A stretch of 64,000 nucleotides of DNA from the NCBI GenBank assembly GCA_963682025.1, contig OY821517.1, forward strand, positions 17,758,048-17,822,047, read 5' to 3'. Position numbers and translations under genes: made by a program. Shown here piece by piece: positions 10,594-21,001 of this stretch (position 1 is the first letter of the stretch; each line of letters begins with the position of its first letter). The notes under the pieces are model-generated. The model was not told the origin of the DNA and made no database searches. It saw only the letters and a list, made by a program, of their open reading frames with translations. The stretch comes from Cordilura impudica. Taxonomy: Eukaryota; Arthropoda; Insecta; Diptera; Scathophagidae.

Positions 10594-11655
10594 CACGAGG
10601 GCGGTCGCAGAACAACCTGAACTGACAAAGAAAACACAACAAATTTAGGAAAAATAATCTTTATTTCTCCTTATAGCTCGATACACTTTTCGTAGTGATA
10701 TTTAATACCCTGTTTACAGTAAGAACTGTCTAGTTCCTTAAAATATCCATCAGCCGCAGACTCCGCCTCTTTATTTTGGACAAATCTTTTACCACCGAGC
10801 CATTTTCTTAAGTTTGGAAGTAGAAAATAATAATGCTAGGGACCTTAATCTGGCGAATAAGATGCTTGATAAAGCAATTTATGTCATGGATTTTCGCCAT
10901 CGCAATAGTGGATGTATGAACTAGTGCATTGTTTTGATGAGACAACACTTCTTTTTCCAACAAATGCGGCCTTTTTTCCTTAATATAATCACTTAAACGC
11001 TGCAATAAGTTAGCGCATAATACTCGGCGTTGATTGTGTTCTTTTTTTAAGATAATAGAAAATTTCCCAGCGCATCCCAAAAAACAGAAGCCATAACCTT
11101 GCCAGCATATAGAAGTATTTTCGCCTTCCTTTGGACATGATTCTCCCATTTAAATACACTGTTTTGACTTCTCCTTTATGTCAGGTATGAAGTGATGGTT
11201 ACATCTTCATGACGTTGTTCTATTCTGCTATAGTGAGCAAACGCGGCGCCCTTCTCTGGTTTCTCATCCCCAAATTTTCGCTCAATATGCGATATACGCT
11301 TTTTTAAATGCCTATTACTTCAATCATCTCACGCATCTACAGCCGACGATCATCCAATACCATTTTGCGAAATTTCTTAACATTTCTGGCATGTCGACCA
11401 TTGCGGTATTCGTCTTGGCAGCTCATACGGCAGCTCGTTTAAACTCTGCCACCCAATATTTTACAGTCGTAAACGAAGAAGCAGACGCCACCAGAGTATA
11501 ATCTACCTCAGCTTTAATATTGGTCGGACTGAGATCTTTCAAATTACATTATTGCATTATATAACGGTGACCAAAAAAAAACATCCTAAGCAAGGTGGCA
11601 CCTTTGAACTTTAAACATATGTTTTACAAGGTTGCCACTTTTTATTAAAGTAATA
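10594..11655 (-). pseudogene. Mariner (DD34D-type) transposon remnant M1
   Basis: The left end GAGGGCGGTCGCAGA matches the inverted ends of mariner M2 at 25470-28440. The minus strand encodes broken mariner transposase. 10808-11149 contains NLLQRLSDYIKEKRPHLL and VLSHQNNALVHTS (the second catalytic motif, with Asp changed to Asn), then AMAKIHD. Upstream frames show the N-terminal region corresponding to 'GRPIEA' of M2. Frameshifts, stops and loss of the right inverted end near 11655 make it dead. Confidence 0.8.
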
Positions 11656-11666
11656 TTATACATCAG

Positions 11667-12229
11667 TAGTGCGATTCTATAAATTTTAACGATCCGACAA
11701 TCGCAAAACATATCGACAGCTATTGTTGTTTAAACTAACGACTAAGAGATTCACTAAGTCCACCTTAACGTCAGTCGACAAATCTATTTTTCTATTTATT
11801 TAAATTGTAAACGGGTGGTATCTCTGTCAAAATAAGCGAAAAACACAAAGAAGACTATAACAAAAAAACAAATTACTTCGTGTTTGACAGGATGATTTTA
11901 TGTTTAATTTCTTTATTTTTTTAATTAATATTTTTGTTTATTTATCTGAAAGTAAAATAATGAATATTGAATATGCTACTTAATTTTTTATTTATATAAA
12001 ATTTTTTTATAATAAATGCAAAATATTTTCACTATTTTATGATTTTTATTTATGTATGACGACATTTCGACACAGAAATGGTTGTCGTTTAGATAGATAA
12101 CAACAACAGCTGACTTTAACAATAGCGAATATCTTTTAAAAATTTTACTGAATATCAAAATCGATAATTTTGTTGTTTTCTTTTTTTAACGATTCGATTG
12201 TCGTTAAAAGAAGTTACTGAATCGCGCTA
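11667..12229. mobile_element. MITE C, copy 1 (Harbinger-like, CAG duplication)
   Basis: 563 bp with inverted ends TAGTGCGATTC / GAATCGCGCTA. It is flanked on both sides by CAG (11664-11666, 12230-12232). An inner CGATCCGACAATCG / CGATTGTCGTTAAA inverted pair extends the similarity of the ends. It is non-coding and about 90% similar by eye to the copy at 48405-48997. Confidence 0.75.
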
Positions 12230-12232
12230 CAG

Positions 12233-12480
12233 GTCGGGTTAGTCTGGCACCGCTCTGGTAGTGTATAAAAACTTCTTTAAATAATCCAACTTTAAGCTGA
12301 ATATTAATTTTCGATAATTTTCGATAGTCACATTTTAATTATAGGCGAAAAATATGGAAAAAAAATATAAATAACAACAACAAAAATAAAAAATAATGAG
12401 GAAGACGCATTTTCAATTAAATATTTACTTATTGATAGTTACAAAAAAAAAAAGTTAAGCGAGTTTGCTTTCCATATTTT
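12233..12480. other. Short AT-rich stretch, nothing recognised
   Basis: No feature found between MITE C and the transposase remnant that follows. Confidence 0.5.
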
Positions 12481-13022
12481 TTTTCGGAACTTGTATAAAT
12501 GGACTGTGTATAAATGGCTTTGAGCTATTTTTTAATTTTTTCAGTTAAAACAGCTAAAACTTTTTGATGTATAAGCCCATTCTCTTCAAGTTTGCTCAAT
12601 TGGTTTCAACTGGTCTTAGTTGAGGAACATTTGTTTGATTGATATCTTTAGTTCCATATTGCGCCTTGAGTAATGTGGAGACATGAAATCAGTAAAAAAA
12701 AAAAAAATGTAGTCTCATCAATAAAATTTTTCTAAAATGGCATTCTTCTGAAGAATTTGAACTCACTTTTCTTTATAAATTTACGCATTAATAGTAAATT
12801 CGCCTTTGAAAAGCACTGAATCACTTATCTCACCTATGACCTTCGTCTTATAAATACACTTGGATTTTTCGGGTGCCACCATTTGTTGCCGTCAACGGTA
12901 AACTAAGACTCGTCATCGATGACATTTAGACTGAGAAGAAGCGAAAATGGAAGTTTCGCAAAGTTGCCGCAATTTGCAGTTCATATATTTTTTCTGCCTC
13001 TCAGTGGATTATAGATATATTT
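12480..13022 (-). pseudogene. Tc1/mariner-superfamily transposase remnant, C-terminal part
   Basis: Minus-strand reading gives VIDDES (first catalytic Asp) then FTVDGNKWWHPKNPSVFIRR at about 12830-12930. After frameshifts it gives NVPQLRPVETN (final acidic residue) near 12610-12650, a pattern typical of DDxE Tc1-like enzymes. Stops and frameshifts are present. The gene is split by a hAT-like insertion starting at 13023; its upstream part resumes at 15345. Confidence 0.55.
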
Positions 13023-13616
13023 TGATCAGTGTTGCCATAATATGAAATTGTAAAGATGCTAAATTGCAAAAAAAAAAAATGCTAAAACGTACTGGAGTCA
13101 AAAAAAAAGATGCTAAATAAATAAAAATAATAAATTAATTATAAATTTAATTATATTAAATATTTAGTGAATTGTATTCACAAACAGCTCTTTTCAACAT
13201 TTCCACATAACGAGAAACACCAGGTGGTCTTTTAAATCAGATACATGTTGCCTTGAAATTTGAGTGCACAGATTCAGATGCCTGTTCACTCCACGGTTCC
13301 AAACAGAAGTTGTAGTAGAACAAAATTCAAGTACCTACATGCAATACACTATAATAGTGAAAGCATACTAACTTTATTTGACTTCTGGATTAATAATGTT
13401 AGTCGAACTAAAAGAGGGAGGAATCCTAACAGTGGTATATAAAATTAATTACAAAAAAGCATATTATATTAAATAAAATAAAAAAGACAACATACTTATA
13501 GTTTAAAAAAGAATTTAAAAAAAATTAAAAATTAACATAAAACTTAACAACAACAAAATACAAAATACAAAAAAAAATGGCCAATACTTTAAATACGCTC
13601 AACGATTTTTTTTTTT

Positions 13617-13715
13617 AAATAGGGTTTATTGAGTACGTTCAAACCCAACTTTTTTTCTTTTTTTGTCTTTCTTTCAATAGGGTTTATTGAGTACATTCAT
13701 GCCCCACTTTTTTTA
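13617..13715. repeat. Tandem duplication of a 66-bp unit
   Basis: AATAGGGTTTATTGAGTAC, then TTCAAACCCAAC-like sequence and a T-rich spacer, occurs twice, at about 13619 and 13676. Confidence 0.7.
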
Positions 13716-14122
13716 TAAAAAAAATAAATAAAAGAAGTTTCAAAAAATAATACCAAAAAAAATCGCCAAAAATTCTTCAAGTCTGCGCGAAAAAACGCTT
13801 AAATCGCCACATTTCGAAAATTCCTTTAGTGATTCTTTTTTTTTTTTTTTTTTTGAAAGCGGTGGCATAATGCTATCAACTCTGTACTCACTTTTTGTGG
13901 ACTATTTTTTCATCAGTTCATCAATTCCCCGCAAGTGTGTGGTGGTCTTTAATGGTTATTAACTTAGATAAATATTTATTTAAATAAATAATATCGTTTT
14001 ATTGTTTAAATTGATGTCCTATTTTCAATGAAATCAAAATTATTTTTCTCTATGAAATTTTTGTAAAGAACTTTTTTTCCATTTAGTAACAATTTTATTT
14101 GAAATCTTCTTCTTTTTTTAGC

Positions 14123-14404
14123 ATGAAGTTCCAGTTAGTCATATTATCCGCCCTTTTGGTAAGCGCTATTGCTTTGCCCGTACCCGATGAAGAAGTCTCA
14201 CCCGTGGTACAAACGGTGGCCGAAATTAAACCTGAAGTCGTAGAGGCAAAAAACGCCGAAGTCATTAAACCTGAGTTAAGAAATGTCGATGAAGTTAAAA
14301 GTCTTCCGGAACCACAGGCAAAACCAATTGCAGATAAAATTCATTACAAATTTCATTACCTTTATATTGAAAAATTAAATATTAATAAATTCTTTGGTTT
14401 TTAA
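14123..14404 (+). CDS. Small putative secreted protein (nested or captured), function unknown
   Basis: 94 codons from ATG 14123. The start MKFQLVILSALLVSAIALPV is a clear signal peptide, with likely cleavage after the Ala-Leu region. About 50 acidic, Val/Pro/Lys-rich residues follow (EVVEAKNAEVIKPELRNVDE), then an AT-rich tail that reads like non-coding sequence to the stop. A pyrimidine tract and AG end at 14121, two bases before the ATG, so this looks like a second exon. A possible first exon starts at ATCAGTTC (arthropod initiator-like, 13912) with a GTGTGT donor near 13934; this is inference. The body is less AT-rich than its surroundings. I do not recognise the family. It lies within hAT-like sequence on the strand opposite Serrate and may be a captured or truncated gene fragment. 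Confidence 0.45.
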   Translation: MKFQLVILSALLVSAIALPVPDEEVSPVVQTVAEIKPEVVEAKNAEVIKPELRNVDEVKSLPEPQAKPIADKIHYKFHYLYIEKLNINKFFGF

Positions 14405-14584
14405 ATCGAAAAATTAATATAAAATATAAGTTTCGATTTATATTTTTGTAATTTTTTTTAACATAAAATTTAGTTTTTTTTAATTTTAAATTAAATATTC
14501 TTAATTTTAGAGGGCTTTTTTAATTTCAAATATAATAGAATTTACATTATCAAAAGACACGATTATATTACAATAATTGGTTTA

Positions 14585-15165
14585 TGGAATCTAATATTTC
14601 TGTAATGTCTTCATTTTCAAGTTCTTCTTGGCTCTGATATTTTTCTGACGATCGACTTTTATCAACGACATCGCTCGGTAAGTGTAACAGCACCCATTTT
14701 CAATTTCAAACCTTCATTTATATACGTTTTACAGAACATAACAACTCGGATTTTATTATGTTCAAAGTTTGCTTTTAACTAAAGCCATTAATTAAACAAA
14801 CGTTCAACTTCGGATTTTGAGAAAGACAGACCTAATAAAGACAATACAAATATTGATAACTCTTTAAATGGATTTTTGCCAATAGAATTTTTGTTAACTT
14901 CAATCCATAAGGAGGTTGTATTCAGTGTTGTATTCCAATATATCTTCTAAATATATTGGTTATCGGTTCTTTTACCCGGTTTAATGTGTTTTGTATTAAA
15001 ATTTTGGCATTTTTTAATACAATATTTTTTGGCAATCGACTTTTTAATTCATTAAGAACTGTTGTTGGTGTTTACATTCTTCTATTTCAAAATGTTTTGT
15101 TATATGTATTTGTTGAAAGAAACGAGCAGAGTGGTAAAAATAGTAGTACACAAAATTCTCGCATT
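14585..15165 (-). pseudogene. hAT transposase C-terminal (dimerisation) remnant
   Basis: Minus-strand reading gives PFKELSIFVLSLLGLSFSKS followed by EVERLFN (about 14800-14890), the hallmark of the hAT C-terminal dimerisation region. Downstream, after frameshifts, it has NKIRVV and LPSDVVDKSRSSEKYQSQEE. Upstream it has VLNELKSRLPKNIVLKNAK. Several stops and frameshifts are present. Confidence 0.6.
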
Positions 15166-15344
15166 ACCCTTTGAGAAATTAAAACATATCAATACCATTA
15201 AAATTAAAATTATATATTCAAAAATAATGAAAAAAAAAATAAAAAAAAGATGCTAAAAGCAACTTTTTATTAATAAAAGATGCTAAGTTAGCATCTAGCA
15301 TCTTTTCATAAATTTTGGATGCTAAACGACAAAAAAAGATATTG

Positions 15345-15560
15345 TGACTTTCGAATCTTCTTCCTAACCCATGTTTTCAACTACCAATTTCTTCGGAACT
15401 TTCGAGTCCTGTAACCGACACTTTCCGTCCGGACCAGTTTTTCTTTTCACTTTTATTTTATGTTCTACTAATTTAATCATCTTATAAATGAAAATTTCTT
15501 GTTTTTTATGCCGTACGTCTATAAAATTAAAAAATTTCTGAGAACTTCTAACAATTTTAG
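15345..15560 (-). pseudogene. Tc1/mariner-like remnant, N-terminal part
   Basis: Minus-strand reading gives IKVKRKTGPDGKCRLQDS and VPKKLVVENMG before reaching the hAT insertion. In position and orientation this continues into the remnant at 12480-13022. It is short and weak. Confidence 0.35.
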
Positions 15561-15784
15561 GGGCAAAAATATTGTTGTTAGCAAGGCGTTTCTTTTTATA
15601 GCGTTTTTTTTTTTTTTTTCAATTTACCATATTTTGGTGCCTATACGTTAGCATTAGTTCCGTTGTAGTTTAGATCCACAAATAACTTAATCGCAGAACA
15701 TGAACCTCAACATGTCCAAAAGTATTATGTAGGGGAAGTTTTTAGCAAAATTGTAGTCTAAAAAAAATAATTTTTAAATTTCTT
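15561..15784. other. Intronic stretch, nothing recognised
   Basis: AT-rich, with a T tract near 15606. No gene or repeat identified. Confidence 0.5.
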
Positions 15785-15912
15785 TACCGTCTTGCAGAAT
15801 ATAGATGAATTTTTGAAAAAAATGTGCCAATGTTTTGTGTTTTATTTAAAGTAAAAACATTCGATCTTCAGCCTGACTAATTTCTAACTCAATCATTTAA
15901 ATGATCCGGATC
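15785..15912 (+). repeat. Dispersed repeat H, copy 1
   Basis: About 130 bp (GCAGAATATAGATGAATTTT, TGTGCCAATGTTTTGTG, TTTAAAGTAAAAACATTCGA) matching 57793-57915 in the same orientation. Class unknown. Confidence 0.75.
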
Positions 15913-16669
15913 GAAAAAAAGATTTTTTTATATTAATATTTGTAAAAATATATAATAATAAATTACAAATTGTTTTAATGGAAGTGACATTTGTGTCATT
16001 TGTACAGAATGTTTTATTTATATATGGACTTCACGAATAATCGTAATTCGCTGTGAAAAACAAAATAGTGCTTAATCTTTGTTTTTTACAGTATCCGTAA
16101 ATCATTTGTAAGTTTTAAACTTTTCAAACTTTATCTATCCAGTTTGAAGTTCAAGTGATATTAGTGTTCAGACTTTATACTTGGTTAGTCCAACGTTTAA
16201 CTCTGATATTTCGTTTTTCTGTTATGAACCTTAAACGCTATTAGGTTTGATTAACATAAAATTAAACTCATTATTTAAGTATTTAATTAATAGCTCAAAT
16301 AGTTAATCGTAGGATTTTAGCATTAAGCTTTATTTGCAAAGATTCTATTTTTAATCTCAGAAATAAACTCAAAATTAATGACTGACATCTAAAAACTGTT
16401 TGAAGATTCCGATATGTTTAATTTTGAAATTAAATTGAGTAAATTAATTGGGTAATTCAAATGTGAATATATACAAAATTCTAAATTTGGCAGTTTTGTT
16501 TTTTATAACTTCTGTACCAGAGTTGATTAAAACAATAAAATAGAAGATGGTGTGAAAGAAAATGTATAAAATCTTAAGTGACGTTTTCTTTCAATTCTTT
16601 TTTAACACAATCGTATTTTTCAATGTTTTAATCTTATAATTAATTATAATAAAATGTTTTATTAAGGGT
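15913..16669. other. Intronic stretch, nothing recognised
   Basis: AT-rich sequence without coding potential or a recognised repeat. Confidence 0.5.
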
Positions 16670-16974
16670 TAAGAACCATAATAATAGCTGATTCTACTGC
16701 TGGTCTTAAGCAAAAGAAAACTTGTGGGAAATATTCTATGAATAAATCCATAATTTCAAAAATCCTTATGATATATACGCGGAGGAAAATATGCCCCTGG
16801 TCTGGAAGTTCCAAAATGATAATGACCAAAGGCGCACCTTTAAAATTGTAACCGAATGACTTCAATCTAATGCAGTTAGCGTTTTGGAATGGCCAACCCA
16901 ATCATCAGATCTCAATCCCATAGAAAGTCTATGGAAAATTGTAGATTGTTAAATAAGGACATAAATATCGGAAC

Positions 16975-18174
16975 AAGTCTAGTTTAGGGGCGATGCACCG
17001 ATATTTTAGATTTTTTGGATGGGGTAGGGGCTTTTGGGGTGATTCCAGGGAAATATTTTTTTGCCTATTTTCCGAGTTATGGACCCTCAAAGTTTTGATA
17101 TTGACTAGTGTATAACTTTGTTATTTAGCATCGGATTTCGACAATATATATATATCGTTGGAAAGCTTATTTGAGCGCCTTCTATTTGGTATTTTAAAAT
17201 TTGAAATCCATTAACCCATTGTGAACCTATTGAAAATTTTGCATTTTTGTAAGTTTTTTTTTAATATGGAATTATCTCATAAATAGACGTATATCATATA
17301 TGGTTTTATATTAACTGAATAAAAGGTAGGTCCATAAGTTTTATTTTGATGTATCTCATGACCACTTAACCCTTTCAGAACCGGACATATTTGGTATTTT
17401 ATCTACATTTTTATGCTTTTTGAAAAATATATTGATATTTTATGGATTTTTAATATTTTTTTATTTTATTTGTGTATTTATTTTATATATTTAGTCATAT
17501 TTGCAATGCTTTTTGGAAAATATATTTGTATTTCGAAGGTAGTTAAAATTTCGAAGGTAGTTAAAATTTCGAAGGTAGTTAAAATTTCGAAGGTAGTTAA
17601 ATTTTAAAGCGCAGCAGACGAAAATTTTCATAATAGGACGGATAAAGAATTTTATTGTGTTGTTTTAAAGCGCTGCAGGCTAGAATTAGGAATAAATTTT
17701 TCAAAAAGCCTTAAAAATGAAGATAAAATACCAAATATATCCGGTTCTGAAAGGGTTAAGTTGCCATGAGATACATCAAAATAAAGCTTGTGGACCTACC
17801 TTTTATTCAGTTAATATAAAACCATACATGACATACATACGTCTATTTATGAGATAATCCCATATTAAAAAAAAATACTCTCTCACAAAAATGCAAAATT
17901 TGCCATAGGTTCATAATGGGTTAATGGATTTCAAATTTTAAAATACCACATAGAAGGCGCTCAAATAAGCTTTCCAACGATATATATATATTGTCGAAAT
18001 CCGATACTAAATAACAAAGTTATACACTAGTCAATATCAAAACTTTGAGGGTCCATAACTCGGAAAATAGGCTCGACCGACAAAAAAAAAATTTCCCTGG
18101 AATCACATTAAAAAGTTTTATTATAAGTGGTAAAAATTTTGAGCCGATCGGGGCATCGCCCCTAAACTAGACTT
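16975..18174. mobile_element. Foldback (long inverted repeat) element FB1
   Basis: 1200 bp. The left arm (16975 to about 17414) and right arm (about 17712-18174) are inverted copies over roughly 440 bp, beginning AAGTCTAGTTTAGGGGCGAT. They have scattered differences and a short insertion or deletion. The loop of about 300 bp holds an 18-bp tandem repeat. It is non-coding and interrupts a Tc1-like transposase. Confidence 0.9.
17530..17605 (+). repeat. 18-bp tandem repeat in the FB1 loop
   Basis: ATTTCGAAGGTAGTTAAA repeated about 4.2 times without change. Confidence 0.97.
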
Positions 18175-18642
18175 AAGCCTAAATATCCACAAACAAGACA
18201 GATCTCATAAAGGCAGTTAATTCAGAGTCGCAAAAAGTTTTAATAGATATCATCAACAATTTAATTGACTCCATGCCTAGGTGTTGTGAAGCAGTATTAA
18301 AAAAATAATTCATACCCAAAATATTGAAACCAAAATAAATTGATAAAAGAGTTTATAAATTTATGATCGAATTCTTTGGTATTGACCGTTCAAATCGACA
18401 AAAATATATTTTGTTACAAGTTTCCATTGTATTGTCACTCCCTGCATATCCAAAAATTCCAATGTTTAAATTAAAATTATAATTGGACAAGGACCATGAA
18501 AGAGTTTGAACAAGTACATATATTGTAGTATGAACTTTCAACCGAAATGTTAATATTTTGTTTTTTAAATTAATTGTAACTGCTGTCTGAACTTAGTTTA
18601 TGTTAGGCTTTAATTTACAATAGAATTCTAAAAATAACTTAC

Positions 18643-18760
18643 CCGTTGTTTTTGTACTTCTTATCTCTAAAGGAACACCACAACAGTAACCACTTAATAT
18701 GTGACTATTTGTATTTGAAATTTCTAATATTTCTAATTCAAAATTACCAATGGCGGATAT
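18643..18760 (-). CDS. Ser: Serrate exon: start of the mature protein / MNNL domain
   Basis: A 118-bp internal exon with 39 codons plus one base. It encodes [20 protein letters not shown], then [19 protein letters not shown] and the first G of a Gly codon. This matches Drosophila Serrate just after its signal peptide, including [15 protein letters not shown] and GYCCG. The acceptor is CTCTTCTATTTACAG (exon begins at 18760, phase 0); the donor is GTAAGTTATT. The single leftover base joins exactly with the two bases opening exon 7239-7429, restoring the Gly-Cys of the family. This exon was too short to show as a long ORF and was found by its conserved Cys-Cys motif. The upstream exon with the signal peptide was not found to the right, so it is probably beyond the window. 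Confidence 0.93.
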
Positions 18761-20175
18761 CTGTAAATAGAAGAGAGAGATATATTACAACAAATGCAAA
18801 AATAATAATAATTATTTTACTTATTAGCTAGAAAAATATTTTCTAATTTTATTGTTCGTTCAATGAGCACAATGATATGTTATTAATAGTTTAAAGCACA
18901 CTGAACAAGCCGCTGCTTTAATAAAGGAGTGTGTTTAGTTAGCACTGAACATACTCGCTACAATGCTAAAGAACTGTTTTTAGTGTTTCTTAAGCAGGAG
19001 TATGTATTTCAATTTGAATTAATTTTTGAATTAATATAATTTAAACAAAATTTTAAAAATGTATCCATTAAGAACACATCTAATAAATAATCAGGTTAAT
19101 TCAGTTACTGCTCAACTTTTTATTATAAAATGTAAGTAAATATTTTTTAAATTTTGCCATCATAGCATTTCCATTGCAATGGAATCTTAATTAAAAGTCA
19201 CAACATATTTGCAACTAAAGCGTTGCTTTCAAACAAACTTGTTTTCAGTTTTTCAACAAAAAAAAGGCGCTTAAATAAATTATGAGCATTGCTTTTTTTT
19301 GTTCAAATTAAACCTAGTCAAAAGAACATCGTTACTTGATACAACATGACGCCACACGAACGTACAAGTGTATGTTTGTAATTTGAAAAACCATTTCATA
19401 GAAGATATGACAAGTAGACAATCCTGGTTGTGCGTAAGTCGTATATACTCAGATAAATAAATATAAGCGTAAAGTTCTATAAAAACTTTTAGTTCTACGT
19501 ATTTAAGATGTGACTAGTTACATGACATTCATTAATAAAACTGAAAACATAATTCTTGATTTAAGCAGCAACAAAAACAACAAAAAGAGGATTTAAAAAA
19601 TAACTTAAAAATTATCTTTAGGCTTAGTCAGACGCAAAATACTCATGGGTAGTGGACAAGGAAAAGGTAGAATTTTAACAATGTTAACTTAAAAGAATTA
19701 GCGGCATATCATAAAATCCAGCAGCCATCATCTGTGATCTAGGGCCAAGCAAAATCTTTAAAATAAGAGATTTTCTTTGACCAACTACAGAAAAGAAAAA
19801 AATATGATTTAAAAAAAAAAACATGCATTAACCGGTTTAATTTTTAATACCAATCAAGAAAAATCAAAGCCAGCAAACAATACAGAAGAGGATTTTGAAC
19901 GGGGAAAAAAATATGATGAAATAAAAACACTAAAGTTAAAGAAACCTGGTCAAGTCTTGACGAAGTGCATGAGTAGAAGAAAGGAAAACTACAAAGATTG
20001 ATCTTTTAGAAAATTGAAGTTTTATTTATAACAAAATAAAGATCAATTGATGAAAACAACAAAAATGTTAAAACGTAAAGAGGAATGAGAAGAAAAACAT
20101 TCATATACACACACACCCAATATATTCCAGAGATTTAAAAGTGCTTTTAATAAATTGTAGTAAAATATAAAGAAA
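18761..20175. other. Serrate upstream intron, nothing recognised
   Basis: AT-rich sequence with no coding exon, RNA gene or recognised transposon. From here to the window end is inferred to be intron upstream (minus strand) of exon 18643-18760. Confidence 0.55.
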
Positions 20176-20201
20176 CTAGAGGACCCCTGCTGCTCCGCAG
20201 C
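20176..20201 (-). mobile_element. Helitron 3' terminus (third family)
   Basis: On the minus strand: hairpin GCTGC-GGA-GCAGC (20201-20189), nine bases, then CTAG (20179-20176) followed by T. This is the standard Helitron 3' end. The element extends to the right, but its 5' end was not identified. Confidence 0.55.
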
Positions 20202-20254
20202 ATTATATTATATTATATTAATTTTTATAATATAATACCAAAATTTGCCAAGAG

Positions 20255-20434
20255 ATGTTAACGTACAGTAATGCCAAAATATGCCAAGAGAAGTTAACGT
20301 ACAGTAAAAGTAAAGTTGATTCTCCACGCATAACTTTCCTCAAACTCAACGAATTTAAGCAGTTAATAGCTCAAAAGAAGGAGCTTGATCCACTGAGTGT
20401 TCTTAGACCTATGCCAACAGCCTACGTTAATTAG
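20255..20434 (+). CDS. 59-codon ORF with in-frame 36-bp duplication, unknown
   Basis: The frame is open from about 20234, with ATG at 20255, to TAG 20432-20434. A 36-bp unit starting TGCCAAGAGA (20246 and 20282) is duplicated in frame, giving KICQEMLTYSNA then KICQEKLTYSKS. The rest (ITFLKLNEFKQLIAQKKELD, PLSVLRPMPTAYVN) looks like real protein, less AT-driven than its surroundings. I do not recognise it. It lies just inside a Helitron 3' end, on the strand opposite that element, so a captured gene fragment is possible. Confidence 0.3.
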   Translation: MLTYSNAKICQEKLTYSKSKVDSPRITFLKLNEFKQLIAQKKELDPLSVLRPMPTAYVN

Positions 20435-21001
20435 AACTCTAGTTATAGAGGTTTGAGAGAAGAAAAATATTGAAAAAAAATCTTGAATGCAAAGTTTATT
20501 CATAAATTCTTTTAATATATAAGATTAATTCATTAGGAAAGAACTGTATAATTTTAAACATGCTAAAGCTTATAAGGAATCATCTTTGCTTAGTAGGGTG
20601 TTTTTGCAACTGTTAAAGCGGAATATGAAAAGATTTTTGATATTTTATTAAAATTTTTTAAAGACCGTGAAGGTCGCTGAAATCGATTTTATACAAAAGT
20701 TAGGTTATGAAATCTTTTTTTATTATTTTACTTTTTATCAGTTAAGGGCCGCTTTAATGACCTTAAAAGTAAAAATTCAGTATATCTCAAGCTTAATCCG
20801 CTAGATTTTCTTTCATTTGGTGCCAATCTGTCTCTTATCACTTATAGAGAAGTATTAAAAAAAAAAATATAAAACTAATAGAATATTATTATTTTTTCCT
20901 AAACATTAGTAGGCTGCTATTTATCAGAAGTGTTTTACCGGGTTTAGTGAAAAAAAAAACACCAAAAAAAAATTTTAAAAATGTATGTTTCATAACATCA
21001 T
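20435..21001. other. Intronic stretch, nothing recognised
   Basis: AT-rich; no gene or repeat recognised. Confidence 0.5.

Larger units (their letters stand above)
13023..15344. mobile_element. hAT-like element inserted in the Tc1-like remnant
   Basis: The left end CAGTGTTGCCATAATATG is a typical hAT tip. The motif GATGCTAAA is repeated near both ends (about 13053-13113 and 15249-15325), as hAT subterminal repeats are. A hAT dimerisation-domain remnant lies at 14585-15165 on the minus strand. The right tip is decayed, so the right boundary is approximate and no target duplication could be shown. It encloses the signal-peptide ORF at 14123. Confidence 0.5.
16670..18310 (+). pseudogene. Tc1-like transposase remnant split by a foldback element
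   Basis: The first part, about 16750-16950, reads YDIYAEENMPLVWKFQNDND (second catalytic Asp motif), then an in-frame TGA, then SVLEWPTQSSDLNPIESLWK (final Glu in NPIE). After the foldback insertion (16975-18174) the C terminus resumes as NSESQKVLIDIINNLIDSMP followed by RCCEAVLKK and a stop at 18306-18308. These are classic DD34E Tc1 motifs. The copy is dead through the stop, frameshifts and the insertion. Confidence 0.8.
7430..18642 (-). other. Serrate intron between the two MNNL exons
   Basis: About 11.2 kb bounded by a GTAAGTTA donor (18642 downward) and an AG acceptor at 7431-7430. Besides the repeats listed separately it holds a small nested plus-strand ORF at 14123. It is lengthened mainly by G, GTCY-1, mariner, MITE, hAT, Tc1 and foldback insertions. 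Confidence 0.85.

Noticed and set aside
13260..13442. 60-codon ORF MSAQIQMPVHSTVPNRS
   Set aside because: It lies in hAT-like sequence, has no ATG at its given start on the sequence, and no recognisable domain.
19621..19680. Possible exon ATGGGTAGTGGACAAGG with a GTAG donor-like end
   Set aside because: Very short, no acceptor of quality, and no match to the Serrate signal-peptide region expected upstream.
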